Origin: Haloechinothrix halophila YIM 93223
Lineage (GTDB): Bacteria; Actinomycetota; Actinomycetes; Mycobacteriales; Pseudonocardiaceae
DNA: 64,000 bases
Assembly: GCF_000504245.1 (NCBI RefSeq)
Contig: NZ_KI632509.1
Coordinates: forward strand, 2,709,751 to 2,773,750
Direction of reading: 5' to 3'
Below are positions 1 through 8,552 of the stretch, piece after piece. The position numbers and the translations under genes are program-made. Under the pieces are notes generated by a model that had not been told where the DNA came from, searched no databases, and worked only from the letters and a program-made list of their open reading frames with translations. The first letter of the stretch is position 1, and each line of letters begins with the position of its first letter.

Positions 1-579
1 AATGAACAGCGCGTCCGTCTCGGCGTGGATGAAGGCGTCGAGCACCCGGCGCATTTCCGCACGGTCGCTGTCGAGGATCAGCTCGTCGAGCCACTGTGGA
101 CCCTCCCACCATTGCCACTGGGGCGCATCTGGCATGTCGGACCCTGGCCTAGGCATCCCGTAGACGTCGTAGAGGGTTGGTGACCAGTAGGTACGCATTT
201 GCTGGTCAGGACCGGGCGGTGTGACCCGCCACTCCCAGCTCCCGATCATCGGCTCGGGCGGAAACTCCGTGTCATTGGGGCCGTAACAGCCCAGGATGGC
301 GAGTGGTTGCTCGCTAACGGGACCCTTAATCGGCGTGACCCGCGTTCGCCAGAACCGGCCTGCGTGGCGCGCGCTGTCGGTGCGCGTGTGACCATCGACG
401 GCGGCATTGCGCATCCGCGGGATCAGCACCTGTCGGGCGGTCGGGTCCAGCGCTGTGCGTGGCGAGGTGCCCCGATACAATGCGGACCCGATCGACAGCA
501 ACTGAAGGCGGGCGTCGATCAGCACCCATTCGTTCGCATGCTGTTGCTTGGCCGCCTCCGTCGGTCCCTTGCTTGCCAT
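1..579 (-). CDS. PAS-like hypothetical protein, partial (3' end outside window)
   Basis: An open frame of 193 codons starts at ATG 579 and runs off the left edge without a stop. A strong purine-rich Shine-Dalgarno (GGAGGGGGG) lies just upstream. The protein opens with a short charged helix (MASKGPTEAAKQQHANEWVL). Around residues 125-140 it has WSPTLYDVYGMP, which resembles the W-S-x-x-L-Y-x-x-Y-G signature of PAS_3-type sensor domains. The visible end is helical. It starts only 23 bp after the fabG-like stop on the same strand, so the two are probably co-transcribed. Function is unknown. A PAS-fold sensor or a related actinobacterial DUF is the best guess, from motif appearance only. Confidence 0.6.
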   Translation of the reverse strand, partial: MASKGPTEAAKQQHANEWVLIDARLQLLSIGSALYRGTSPRTALDPTARQVLIPRMRNAAVDGHTRTDSARHAGRFWRTRVTPIKGPVSEQPLAILGCYGPNDTEFPPEPMIGSWEWRVTPPGPDQQMRTYWSPTLYDVYGMPRPGSDMPDAPQWQWWEGPQWLDELILDSDRAEMRRVLDAFIHAETDALFI

Positions 580-602
580 CGACTCCCCCCTCCAGCTCCC
601 GA

Positions 603-1313
603 TCAGTAGCCCATCGCCGCGCCACCGGTGACCGGGATCGTGGCACCGGTGACGAAGGTGGCGTCCGCGACCCAGCTCACCGCGCTGGCAATCTCGTCGG
701 GGCGAGCGAGGCGTCCCAGAGGAACCTCGCTGATCAGCTGTTCGCGGGCCTGGTCGGTCATGGCTGCCACCATGTCGGTGTCGGTCGGGCCCGGCGCGAC
801 CACGTTGACCCGAATGTTCTTGGCCGCGTACTCCTTGGCCGTGGAGCGAGCTAAGCCTTCCAAGGCTGCCTTGGATGAGCTGTAGTTGACCTGGCCGGGG
901 GCGCCCGCGCGCGCCGACGCCGACGACACGAGCACGATTGAACCCTTGCGTTTGCGCAGCATCGGCTTAATCGCTTGGCGGACCACTCGGAACGCCCCTA
1001 CCTGGTTGGTTTCGATCACGTCGCGGTAGTCATCTTCGCTCATCCGTAACAGCAACGTGTCGCGTGTGATGCCGGCGTTGTAGACCACGATCTCCGGAGC
1101 TCCGTGTGCCTCCGTGACCTGGTCGAACGCCTGCTCAATACTTGCCGGGTCGGTGACGTCCATCTGGACGCCGAGAACTTTTTCCACGTCGACGCCCGAA
1201 CCACGATGCGTAGCGGCCACCTGATCTCCCGCGGTGAACGCTTGCGCGATCGCTGCTCCAATCCCGCGGCTCGCCCCTACTACCAGTACAGATCGTCCGA
1301 GTTCGCTCTCCAT
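603..1313 (-). CDS. SDR-family 3-oxoacyl-ACP reductase-like protein
   Basis: This 236-residue protein has the length and full motif set of a classical short-chain dehydrogenase of the FabG type. It shows the nucleotide-binding glycine motif GASRGIG near residues 13-19, the NAG motif (VVYNAGITRD), a catalytic serine in VLVSSASA, and Tyr/Lys in NYSSSKAALEG. The C-terminus (VTGATIPVTGGAAMGY) is typical of FabG. Family members reduce 3-oxoacyl-ACP to 3-hydroxyacyl-ACP with NADPH in fatty-acid synthesis, but many paralogues act on other carbonyls. No other fatty-acid genes are nearby, so the substrate is open. The start at ATG 1313 has a poor ribosome site, so a nearby alternative start is possible. 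Confidence 0.85.
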   Translation of the reverse strand: MESELGRSVLVVGASRGIGAAIAQAFTAGDQVAATHRGSGVDVEKVLGVQMDVTDPASIEQAFDQVTEAHGAPEIVVYNAGITRDTLLLRMSEDDYRDVIETNQVGAFRVVRQAIKPMLRKRKGSIVLVSSASARAGAPGQVNYSSSKAALEGLARSTAKEYAAKNIRVNVVAPGPTDTDMVAAMTDQAREQLISEVPLGRLARPDEIASAVSWVADATFVTGATIPVTGGAAMGY

Positions 1314-1662
1314 GCAGCTAGGCTAATTGATCTTGACGCCGCTCGCTGGCCATGGCACGACCGGGTGAATCCTGGGCCACGCCAGTTGATTACGACTTAC
1401 ACTAGACGTCCACATCGCTTTGATCTTCGTGCTCTACGCGCGCTGATCATCAGCCCGCTCCCTGTCGACTCGGGGCGTGGCCGATCCGGCACAAGTGGAT
1501 TCGGCTGTACGCACGACGCAGGATGGGGCCCGCTTTCCTCTCTGCCGCGCAAGAACCGGACGGCATGCCCATGGCCGTCGTGGTGAATCATGCGTGAGCG
1601 CGCGGGACTTCGCATCTGCTCCTTTCTGGAGGTACCGCCGGGTCAGACGGGAGGTCTTGGAC
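1314..1662. other. Divergent intergenic region, no gene seen
   Basis: About 350 bp separate the leftward fabG-like gene from the rightward ImmA-type gene. Open frames here lack a convincing ribosome site or recognisable protein features. It presumably holds two divergent promoters, but no clear -35/-10 pair was identified. An XRE regulator often precedes ImmA-type genes in actinomycetes, and none is present here. Confidence 0.4.
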
Positions 1663-2133
1663 ATGAGCATCACTCCGGACGACGCGACGGCACGGTGCGA
1701 GGAGATGATCGGCACACTGGTCATTCCCCGCCCGTTCGACATCGATCGCTTCCTGGCCATCCTGGCCGAGAAGCGAGGCAAACGCATCGAGCTCGTCCCG
1801 GCCAACCTGAGCGCGGAACAACCGTGCGGAATGCGGATCAGCACCGTCGAGGTCGACTACATCGTCTGCGCCTACAACGTGCCACCGCTGCAATCGCAGC
1901 ACACGGTGATGCATGAGGTCGGCCATCTGCTGTTCAACCACGGCACCGCCAGTTCCGGCTGCGGCGAAGCGCAGCGCGTGGCCAACGCTGACGCACTCCA
2001 TATCCTGCTTCCGAATCTGTCGCCCGCGCTGGTGCAGCGCATCCTGGGCCGCACCGTCTACGCATCCGAGCAAGAACGCGAGGCTGAGCTGTTCGCTTCC
2101 GTTGTCCTCACGCGGGTCAGCAGCTCAAAGTAG
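1663..2133 (+). CDS. ImmA/IrrE-family metallopeptidase (C-terminus possibly damaged)
   Basis: The 156-residue protein carries the gluzincin zinc motif HEVGH (in QHTVMHEVGHLLFNH) near residues 86-90, plus a downstream EQEREAELFASVVL helix of the kind that supplies the third zinc ligand in ImmA-type peptidases. ATG 1663 has GGGAGG about 10 bases upstream. Open frame continues further 5' but does not look coding. Characterised relatives cleave phage-type or stress regulators (ImmA of ICEBs1, IrrE of Deinococcus). In actinomycetes they usually sit with an XRE regulator and a multi-pass membrane protein. After the stop, another frame at 2163 reads DDLALLESAFGHPV, which looks like the usual tail of this family, so the 3' end may have been lost by frameshift. 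Confidence 0.8.
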   Translation: MSITPDDATARCEEMIGTLVIPRPFDIDRFLAILAEKRGKRIELVPANLSAEQPCGMRISTVEVDYIVCAYNVPPLQSQHTVMHEVGHLLFNHGTASSGCGEAQRVANADALHILLPNLSPALVQRILGRTVYASEQEREAELFASVVLTRVSSSK

Positions 2134-2138
2134 ATGTA

Positions 2139-2560
2139 TAGCAGCGTCGGGCCGGACAACCCGACGACCTCGCGCTCCTGGAGTCGGCGTTCGGCCACCC
2201 TGTACGTACCGGGTCCCATCATGGTTAGCGCATTGGGGTTACCTGTGCTGTCTAGGCTCGCTGTATGCCGCCGTGGTGAAGGTGCGCAGCACCTGTGGTA
2301 TCCCGATAACCACAAGCCGACGGTTCCTGGTCGGCACGATGGTGGCCTTTGGTCTGGCACTCATACTCTCGGCTCAAGCCACCTCGACATGAGGCACCTC
2401 CGAACCTTAGTGACGCGTCCACATCAGTTGACATAGTGACCATAGGCATTAATATTGTCGAGGTAATAGGCAACTCATATGGACGTCAATCTGTCCAGGT
2501 TGTCAACCACCGGGTCGACCGTGGGGGTCGCCCCACTGAGCCGGCCCGGAGGGGGTGCCG
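2139..2560 (+). pseudogene. Decayed DNA: ImmA tail plus membrane-protein remnant
   Basis: No intact gene fits here, but coherent protein-like stretches appear in successive frames. About 2163-2210 gives LALLESAFGHPV. About 2245-2390 gives a hydrophobic run (WLAHWGYLCCLGSLYAAV, then FLVGTMVAFGLALILSAQ) that looks like transmembrane segments. About 2395-2490, in yet another frame, gives VDIVTIGINIVEVIGNSYG. The pattern matches a frameshifted, truncated copy of the multi-pass membrane protein that often follows ImmA genes in actinomycetes (MAB_1171c-like). That identity is inferred from context and hydrophobicity, not from a database match. Confidence 0.35.
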
Positions 2561-2632
2561 ACTCTGTAGGTCGGCATCAAGGAACGCGTGGAGTCCGACG
2601 GACCGGCTCATCAAACGAAGGATGAGTCCAAA

Positions 2633-2971
2633 ATGTCCAAAACGATTCGCCGCGCCGTCCTTGCCGCCGCAGTAGCGGCCGGAGCTCTGACGTGCGCAGT
2701 TCCGGCATCCGCCGCCGACAGCACCGTGCAGGCCAGCGCCCCGTGTGGTTACATCGGCTACAAAGGCAGCAACGGCCACCAGCCGCTGTACAACCACTGC
2801 GGCAGATACAACGTCGTTGTCGAGGTTGATCACTTGTTCTGGCAAACCACCTATGCCTGCGTAAAACCCGGTGTGCATCACCTTCCTCAGGGCAGCAGCC
2901 AATGGCGAATCATCTATGCCGACTCCGACGGCAGGCGCTGCGCAAATCCCGGGCCGATAGCGAGGCCGTGA
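2633..2971 (+). CDS. Small secreted Cys-containing protein, DUF6355-like
   Basis: The 112-residue product begins with a clear Sec signal peptide: MSKTIRRA, then an Ala-rich hydrophobic core and cleavage near PASAADS. The mature part has four cysteines in the contexts APCGYIGY, YNHCGRY, TYACVKPGVHHL and GRRCANPG, enough for two disulfides. The Y-x-H-C-G and C-V-x-P-G spacing recalls the DUF6355 group of small secreted actinomycete proteins, a recollection of the motif rather than a search. ATG 2633 is preferred over an upstream GTG because the signal peptide then starts correctly and GAAGGA lies upstream. Role unknown. Extracellular location is well supported. Confidence 0.7.
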   Translation: MSKTIRRAVLAAAVAAGALTCAVPASAADSTVQASAPCGYIGYKGSNGHQPLYNHCGRYNVVVEVDHLFWQTTYACVKPGVHHLPQGSSQWRIIYADSDGRRCANPGPIARP

Positions 2972-3230
2972 CGACCGAGTTCGGCCTTGTGCTCTTCATA
3001 CGTCTCGACGACGTTGCCACAGTTGCCGAGATTCTCTATCGGTGCTCGAGTGTTCGTCGACGACGCCGTTGGGCTCCGACAATGCCCACCGTCACTTATC
3101 GTCGGCTGGCGGGATCGTGCCTGGCGTAATTCTGAGGACCTCGCTAGCGCCGCCACTGGAGTGCCCGTTCATAGCGAAATGATGAAATGGCCGAACTGCG
3201 GTGCGTAGCCTTCGGATGTAAGTCGGCGTA

Positions 3231-4211
3231 TCAAGAATGTCCACGAACTTCGCGAGGGTGGTATGGCGCTTCCAACCGTGCCACCGCATCGTCGCTGAGC
3301 ACGACGTCGAGCGCAGCGACAGCATCGTCAAGGTGCTTAGTCTTGGTGGCGCCGATGACCGGTGCCGTGATGCCCGGCCTGCTCAACAGCCAGGCGAGTG
3401 CTATCTGGGCCATCGGTTTTCCTTGCTGGCTGGCCACCTGCCGCACGGCTTCCACGATCGCGAGCTCCGCATCGTGGTAGAGCTGCTGGGCGAAGTCATC
3501 GGTGCCGGATCGAACCGTGGGCGGCTGTTGTTCAGGCGTACGGCTGCCGGTTAGCCAGCCTCGGGCCAAGGGGCTCCACGGGATGATGCCGACGCCGAGA
3601 TCGCGGCAGAGCGGCAGCATCTCCCGTTCTTCCTCTCGGTAGAGCAGGTTGTAGTGGTTCTGCATCGAGATGAACTGGGGCCAGCCGTGGAGCCTGGCGG
3701 TGTACTGGGCTTTAGCGAACTGCCAGGCGAACATGCTGCTCGCACCGATGTAGCGCACTTTGCCCGCCCGGACCACGTCGGCTAGGGCTTCGAGTGTCTC
3801 CTCAATCGGAGTGTCGTAGTCCCAACGGTGAATCTGGTAGAGATCGACGTACTCTGTGCCGAGTCGACGCAGTGAGTTGTCGATTGAGTCCATGATGTGC
3901 TTGCGCGACAGGCCCCGGTCGTTCGGCCCGTCGCCCATCGGCGAGTTGAGTTTGGTGGCCAGCACGTAGTCCGAGCGCCGGGTGAAGAACTTGCTCAACA
4001 GTCGGCCCGTGATCTCCTCGCTCACACCACGTGAGTAGACATCCGCGGTATCAAAGAAGATGACGCCCTGCTCCACCGCGTGCCGGACGATGGGCTCTGC
4101 GGCTTGCTCATCGAGCACCCAGTCCCGCCACTCGCGACTGCCGTAACTCATCATGCCGAGGCAGATGCGGGAGACATTCAAGCCGGACGAGCCGAGGCGT
4201 ACGTACTCCAC
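3231..4211 (-). CDS. Aldo/keto reductase (YajO/Gfo-type AKR)
   Basis: This 326-residue protein is a complete aldo/keto reductase barrel. It opens with VEYVRLGSSGLNVSRICLG and carries the catalytic tetrad contexts: Asp in FFDTADVYSRG, Tyr in the same DVYS motif, Lys in VLATKLNSP, and His in YQIHRWDYDTP. The C-terminal NADPH-binding region is present (GITAPVIGATKTKHLDDA). It would reduce small aldehydes or ketones with NADPH in the cytoplasm. GTG 4211 is chosen because it aligns with the normal N-terminus and has GAAGGGA upstream. The open frame extends a further 26 codons that look non-coding. It follows the XRE regulator stop by 17 bp on the same strand, so the two are probably co-transcribed. 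Confidence 0.88.
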   Translation of the reverse strand: MEYVRLGSSGLNVSRICLGMMSYGSREWRDWVLDEQAAEPIVRHAVEQGVIFFDTADVYSRGVSEEITGRLLSKFFTRRSDYVLATKLNSPMGDGPNDRGLSRKHIMDSIDNSLRRLGTEYVDLYQIHRWDYDTPIEETLEALADVVRAGKVRYIGASSMFAWQFAKAQYTARLHGWPQFISMQNHYNLLYREEEREMLPLCRDLGVGIIPWSPLARGWLTGSRTPEQQPPTVRSGTDDFAQQLYHDAELAIVEAVRQVASQQGKPMAQIALAWLLSRPGITAPVIGATKTKHLDDAVAALDVVLSDDAVARLEAPYHPREVRGHS

Positions 4212-4228
4212 AGGCAGCGGGCTCCCTT

Positions 4229-5518
4229 CTATGAGGTGAGTTGGCGGAGGCGTTCGTCCAGGTCCCGAACGCAGGGCACGATCGACCACGAGGGATCGAA
4301 ACCAGCACGGACACCGAGTGCGCGTTCAACACCCATTGCGTAATGATGGTCGACGCCCAGTTCAACGGCACGCGCTACTTCTGCGCACGCCCGGTCGGGC
4401 TCACCGACCTTGGCATGCGCCAAGGCACGGTGGCCGGCCGTGGCGATACGTCGACGCATGTTGGCAGCTCTGGAGTCGACGTGCTCGAACATGGTGTGTG
4501 AGGTCGCGTCGTCACCAGCCAGCGCCAACGTGAACGCTCGGACGCTGTCACGGTGTTCCCGCATCCCGTAGCCGTAGGTCGAGCGGGCGAAGAACCCCAC
4601 ACCGGTATCGTCATCGTCTGCGTCGAGTCCAGCGTCGGCGCGGTCGAGATCGCGCTGAGCCGCAGAAATCTGGCCGAGCGTTGCGTGCTGGTCAGCCCGC
4701 CAGGTTGCCAGCCACCCGGTCGTGAAGCTGTCTGCTCGTTGAGCCAACGCGGTGGCCTTGTTGAGCAACGCGAGCGATCGCTGCGGATCACCACCGTGGC
4801 CACCGCGTGGGGCTGAGCTGAAGTAGTAACTGAACGCGCCGAGCGCTCGCGCTTGTAGGGGCTGGTCGGAGACGCCTTCCGAGATGTGGCAGGCCGCCGA
4901 CAAGTACCGATAGGCAAGCGCTGGGCGGTGTAGGTGGCATGCCCACAGCCCAATCTGGGCATGCACGCCGGTCACGATCGCCGCGAGATCCGTTCTGAGG
5001 TGATCGTCCATCGGCGCGTCGAGCAGTGGCAGCAGCTCATCGGCGTAGTTGACGAGTACTGGCAGGGCGGAACGCGGATCGGCGCTGCGGTAGAGACTCG
5101 CGAACGCGTATGCCACGTCTCGGTGTCCGTTGACGAACGCAGGATCGACACGCGGCGGAGCTGACGGCGCGGCGAGCCGCTCAAGGACGTCGAGCGCGGG
5201 TTGCGACACGGCCGTCGCGAGTGTCAGGCCGAGCAGCTTGGTGACGTCGCGGCGTTTCGTGTCGTCCTCCTCTTCGACTGGTTCAGGTTGCAGGCTGGCC
5301 TGGAACCGGTGCCGTACGTCGTCCTGGACCCGAGCCAACGCTGTGTCGAGGCGTCCCTGGCTCTCGGGCAGCAAGGTGATGGTGGCACCTCGTTGCTCCC
5401 ACTTGGCCACAGTGCGAGGTTCGACGCCAAGGTAGTCGGCGAAGCCACGAATGGTCTGGCGCATCGCGAGGCGAAGCGCCTTGGTCTCCCGTCCGGTCCA
5501 GCGTTGCACAAGGGCCAT
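4229..5518 (-). CDS. XRE-family regulator with C-terminal TPR-like domain
   Basis: The 429-residue protein starts at ATG 5518 with an N-terminal helix-turn-helix (about residues 12-45, IRGFADYLGVEPRTVAKWEQ). A polar linker follows, then a long alpha-helical TPR-like region to the C-terminus with repeated Ala/Leu helices (for example LAYRYLSAACHISEGV and SLALLNKATALAQRAD). This is the large XRE/TPR regulator architecture abundant in Pseudonocardiaceae and Streptomyces, and ligands are rarely known. It lies upstream of the aldo/keto reductase on the same strand and diverges from the small gene at 5793, so either neighbour could be a target. A 21-codon in-frame extension to 5581 is possible but looks non-coding. 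Confidence 0.85.
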   Translation of the reverse strand: MALVQRWTGRETKALRLAMRQTIRGFADYLGVEPRTVAKWEQRGATITLLPESQGRLDTALARVQDDVRHRFQASLQPEPVEEEDDTKRRDVTKLLGLTLATAVSQPALDVLERLAAPSAPPRVDPAFVNGHRDVAYAFASLYRSADPRSALPVLVNYADELLPLLDAPMDDHLRTDLAAIVTGVHAQIGLWACHLHRPALAYRYLSAACHISEGVSDQPLQARALGAFSYYFSSAPRGGHGGDPQRSLALLNKATALAQRADSFTTGWLATWRADQHATLGQISAAQRDLDRADAGLDADDDDTGVGFFARSTYGYGMREHRDSVRAFTLALAGDDATSHTMFEHVDSRAANMRRRIATAGHRALAHAKVGEPDRACAEVARAVELGVDHHYAMGVERALGVRAGFDPSWSIVPCVRDLDERLRQLTS

Positions 5519-5792
5519 GTCATACCCACTGTCTCTCTCACCGCGGCTGCGACACACAGCGTAACGCCACGGGTACAACACGGGGTCAACACCGGTTCAT
5601 TCCCCGAACCCGCCGTGACAACCAAGGTTGCACATAGGCACTCAGCACCGGGAGACCAAGTCCCGGTCGCGCCGCACGCGACCTCCCCGCACGGGTCGTC
5701 CCCGGCGTGCGTCTTGCTGCGACGGCTGCCCGGCGCTGGGTGCCACCCACATAAAGAGTGCACGCCCCGGATGAGACGGAGACCGAGATCCG

Positions 5793-6467
5793 ATGCCCAC
5801 CCAGCCCCTCGCCGTGCCGCGCACCTGGTATCGAGGCCGCAATGCCCTGGGACCGCGGGCTGAGCCCCGCGTGCCTGAACCGGCGCAGCCCTACTGCGTG
5901 ATCGCGCGGGCGTTCCTCCAGCACGTTCCGTCCGTCGAGCCGGGCCGCGCTCAGCAGTGCGGCTGTTGCACGCAGCGCTGGCCGTGTTCGCAGGTTGCGG
6001 CTGGCGTTCCGGCTGCGGGAGAGATTCTAGCCGTGCCGATCGACCAAGACATCCGCAGCGAGCAACCCGCCGACGCACTCCAGGTCGTGTACGACTATCT
6101 GCGTACCGCCACCAACCAAACGCCGACGCTCGCCGCGTACGAAGCCAAATTTGTCGCGTGGTGTGAGCGTGAAAGTTGGCATCTCGGCGCGATGTTCCGC
6201 GACATCGGCGTTGCCCCGGAAGCGCTCATCCGGCCAGCGATCACGCCCGCCTTCGACGCCCTCCAACTGCCCGGTAGTGACACGTTGGTCGTAATGACCT
6301 GTGGTCACCTCTCGACCGTGAACACCGTCGTCACCCGACTGCGCTTCGAGCGGCGCCGCACAGGCGCGACGCCGTTAATCAAGACCGAGCGGGCACCCGC
6401 AGCGTGCCACGGTGCGGCAGCGGACGTCACGGACAGCGATCGCAATGACGACGCGGGGACCGCATAG
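5793..6467 (+). CDS. Hypothetical protein with N-terminal Cys cluster
   Basis: The 224-residue protein is not recognised. ATG 5793 follows GGAGACCGAG, a reasonable ribosome site. Residues 35-66 contain several cysteines (YCVIARAF, then QQCGCCTQRWPCS), which suggests a small metal-binding or disulfide segment. The middle (VYDYLRTATNQTPTLAAYEA) looks alpha-helical, and the region around LQLPGSDTLVVMTCGHLSTV is a beta/alpha stretch faintly like a resolvase fold without its catalytic motif. The tail is polar. It diverges from the XRE/TPR gene and is immediately followed, with no gap, by the next small gene. That arrangement often marks XRE-controlled short operons in actinomycetes. Confidence 0.55.
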   Translation: MPTQPLAVPRTWYRGRNALGPRAEPRVPEPAQPYCVIARAFLQHVPSVEPGRAQQCGCCTQRWPCSQVAAGVPAAGEILAVPIDQDIRSEQPADALQVVYDYLRTATNQTPTLAAYEAKFVAWCERESWHLGAMFRDIGVAPEALIRPAITPAFDALQLPGSDTLVVMTCGHLSTVNTVVTRLRFERRRTGATPLIKTERAPAACHGAAADVTDSDRNDDAGTA

Positions 6468-6725
6468 ATGGCACCACACGACCCGCACGTCCTGGAGCCG
6501 GACACCAAGGCGCTGCTCTCCGCGCTGGCCGCGATCAATGGCAAGGTGCCGGACGTGGCCCTCGCGCTGCTGGAAGGCCGGATGACGCCGCAGCGGCAAC
6601 GCGAGTTCGCAGACTTACTGACGGAGCTGGCCGAGTTGCTGCGTGCCCACGCGGGTGGGCTGGTGATCCCTGCCGGGACGTCCGAGCCTGCCGACGAGTC
6701 GGCCGCCCCTTCACCGCCGCCCTGA
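6468..6725 (+). CDS. Small helical hypothetical protein
   Basis: This 85-residue frame begins with ATG directly after the TAG stop of the preceding gene, so translation is probably coupled. The product is mostly amphipathic helix (ALLSALAAINGKVPDVALAL, then FADLLTELAELLRAHA) with a Pro/Ser/Ala tail and no Cys or membrane segment. Length and codon use look genuine. Function is unknown. Helical small proteins next to XRE/TPR regulators recur in actinomycetes. Confidence 0.55.
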   Translation: MAPHDPHVLEPDTKALLSALAAINGKVPDVALALLEGRMTPQRQREFADLLTELAELLRAHAGGLVIPAGTSEPADESAAPSPPP

Positions 6726-6966
6726 ACGAGGTCGCGCCTACCCCTGTCGCTCCGTCCGGCGAGCACACCTCCCGCCGCGCAGACCAGCAGAAACGGAAAC
6801 GGATGCAACCCACCAGAGGAACACCGATCAGCTTGTCGCCGAGCACTCCGTGCCAGGAGCCAGCTGTCTCACACCGCTCTGCGAGGACACGTGCACCAGC
6901 GACACGGTGTGATAACAGCCCCTCGCATACCCGACACCACACCGACAACACCAGCGTGAGCCATGC

Positions 6967-7224
6967 ATGAACGCTGCACTGGCGTACGTGCTAACAATCA
7001 TGGCAGCGCCCGCGTTGTGGGCGCTCGGAATCGGGGCATACGAGCTGGCCCAGCGACTCCGGAAACGCCGACGAATGCAGCGGCAATCAGCACCCGGGAC
7101 GACCGTGGCGGAGATCAGCGATCGCATCGACACCGAACGGTTCGCCCAGGACGTCCAACGTGGCGAACCTCCACGGTGGGAGCGGCATGCAGCCCAGCGC
7201 GGCGACCCGCACCGACCACGCTAA
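6967..7224 (+). CDS. Small single-pass membrane protein
   Basis: The 85-residue product has one hydrophobic N-terminal segment (about residues 3-24, LAYVLTIMAAPALWALGIGA) followed at once by a strongly basic stop-transfer stretch (RLRKRRRMQR) and a soluble polar tail of about 45 residues. This predicts an N-out, C-in anchor with a cytoplasmic tail. The family is not recognised. It lies 240 bp after the helical small gene on the same strand. That gap contains no convincing frame. Confidence 0.45.
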   Translation: MNAALAYVLTIMAAPALWALGIGAYELAQRLRKRRRMQRQSAPGTTVAEISDRIDTERFAQDVQRGEPPRWERHAAQRGDPHRPR

Positions 7225-7348
7225 CGGCCAACCTGCGACCACAACGGCGACTTCGCCTCCGACGACCTGCACAGAACCGCTCCATTGTGCGAGTACGAGC
7301 CGGAACGTACTGGCACACGGTCGGCACCAAAGACGCAGAAGGGTGACG

Positions 7349-7675
7349 ATGCGACACGATGACCAGTGCGACTGGCCCACGGACTTCGAGATCTACGGCC
7401 ACCACCTCCGCTCGGCGGAGCCGTATCCCGACGACTGCGTGATGGCAATCGGCATCAACAACGACGAGCCGGTTACCATCACGGCCGATGTGGTAACGCG
7501 GTTGCGCGAGCTGCGGGCCAGCGTGACCGCAGAGCAGCCGGTGCTTACCCGCCGCTACGAGCAAAAACGACTGAATGCATCACGACAACTTCTCGGCGAT
7601 GCCCCCGCGTGGCGATGCCCCCGCGTGACGCCGAGCGAACTCGCTATCTCACCATCGGGAGGCGAGCTTCAATAA
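7349..7675 (+). CDS. Hypothetical protein
   Basis: The 108-residue frame starts at ATG 7349, with GTG 7343 a two-codon alternative and AGAAGGG just upstream. The N-terminal half (MRHDDQCDWPTDFEIYGHHL, then DDCVMAIGINNDEPVTITAD) looks like a compact mixed alpha/beta fold, followed by a charged helix (RLRELRASVTAEQPVLTRRY). No family is recognised. It lies in the same rightward run of short genes as the two before it. Confidence 0.4.
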   Translation: MRHDDQCDWPTDFEIYGHHLRSAEPYPDDCVMAIGINNDEPVTITADVVTRLRELRASVTAEQPVLTRRYEQKRLNASRQLLGDAPAWRCPRVTPSELAISPSGGELQ

Positions 7676-7951
7676 GTATATTCCCGCAGTGCCCGCGCTG
7701 ACGCGGTGAATGCGCTCTCTCGCGCCGACGAGCTCGTCGAGCGGATCGACACCGACAATCTGCCCGAGGCTGGCTACTGGTACACACCAGAGTTCTTCCT
7801 AGGCCAACGGGCGTTCGTCCTGGACGCGCTGGGCGACGCCCAATCCGCGAGCCGCACTGCGGCCGAGTCGCTGGCCGCGATGCCTGAGGCGTGGCAGACC
7901 GCCGAATGGGCTGGCCGCCGACGTGCGCTCGCGCAACTCGGCGAGAGATAG
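7676..7951 (+). pseudogene. C-terminal fragment of an XRE/TPR regulator
   Basis: The frame from about 7676 to the stop at 7951 reads as the last TPR helices of a large XRE/TPR regulator (ADELVERIDTDNLPEAGYWY, FFLGQRAFVLDALGDA, AWQTAEWAGRRRALAQL). No helix-turn-helix or upstream TPR region precedes it. A stop codon lies just 5' at 7673. GTG 7706 could start an 81-residue protein, but no ribosome site supports this. It is most simply the surviving tail of a deleted regulator gene. Confidence 0.55.
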
Positions 7952-7993
7952 CGCGGGATAGCGCGAGCTAGCCGTGGTAGTACGATCGAATAT

Positions 7994-8320
7994 GTGTTCG
8001 CTTGCGAGTGTGCTCAAGTTCGCGACGGACGAGTAGAGCGATGCCCGCTGCACGGCACCACCCGAGGTCCCAAGCCGGTGTGGGTGCAGTTGGATCACGT
8101 CTTTGCGCATATCCCCCACGACGGCCACCGAACCGTCGTCGACGGACTCGATTTGCGCGGCGAGGTGCCGGGGTACCTCCGTCGGTGGGAGCGAGCATAT
8201 GACGGTCGATGGGTCGGCGTGGTCAACTACTCGATTGGTTACGCCGACGGTCGATCACATCGCTTCGCGCTAACCGATCAGCTCGTGGCGGCCTCGGCGT
8301 TGCGGCCACGGGAAACCTGA
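7994..8320 (+). CDS. Hypothetical protein with possible zinc-ribbon start
   Basis: The 108-residue frame begins at GTG 7994. The N-terminus has CEC followed 12 residues later by C-P-L-H (FACECAQVRDGRVERCPLHG), a plausible zinc-binding knuckle. A beta-rich body follows (PVWVQLDHVFAHIPHDGHRT, WVGVVNYSIGYADG). No Shine-Dalgarno is evident, so the start is uncertain. It has the look of the short accessory genes found next to actinomycete integrative elements. No function is proposed. Confidence 0.45.
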   Translation: MFACECAQVRDGRVERCPLHGTTRGPKPVWVQLDHVFAHIPHDGHRTVVDGLDLRGEVPGYLRRWERAYDGRWVGVVNYSIGYADGRSHRFALTDQLVAASALRPRET

Positions 8321-8552
8321 GAAGCGCCGCGGGTTTCGACACGTTCTGAGCCCGAAGCCGCTCGTAGGAGTCATCGAGGGCGATTGTCATAGCGAGAACG
8401 CCAGGCCTCACCCTGAAACGCCCGGCCGTGGCCGACAGGCTCTCCGGTGTGCCGCCTGCCCCGCCGTTGCCGCCGTGGAGGTCGTGCGGAGGCCGTAGTA
8501 GGCCACATTGAGGACATCCAGCCGGACACCGAACTGAGCCTCCCGGCAGGAC

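Noticed and set aside
7599-7628. Tandem GATGCCCCCGCGTG(G/A) direct repeat
   Set aside because: Only two copies inside the end of a short gene. It looks like a local duplication, not an array or attachment site.
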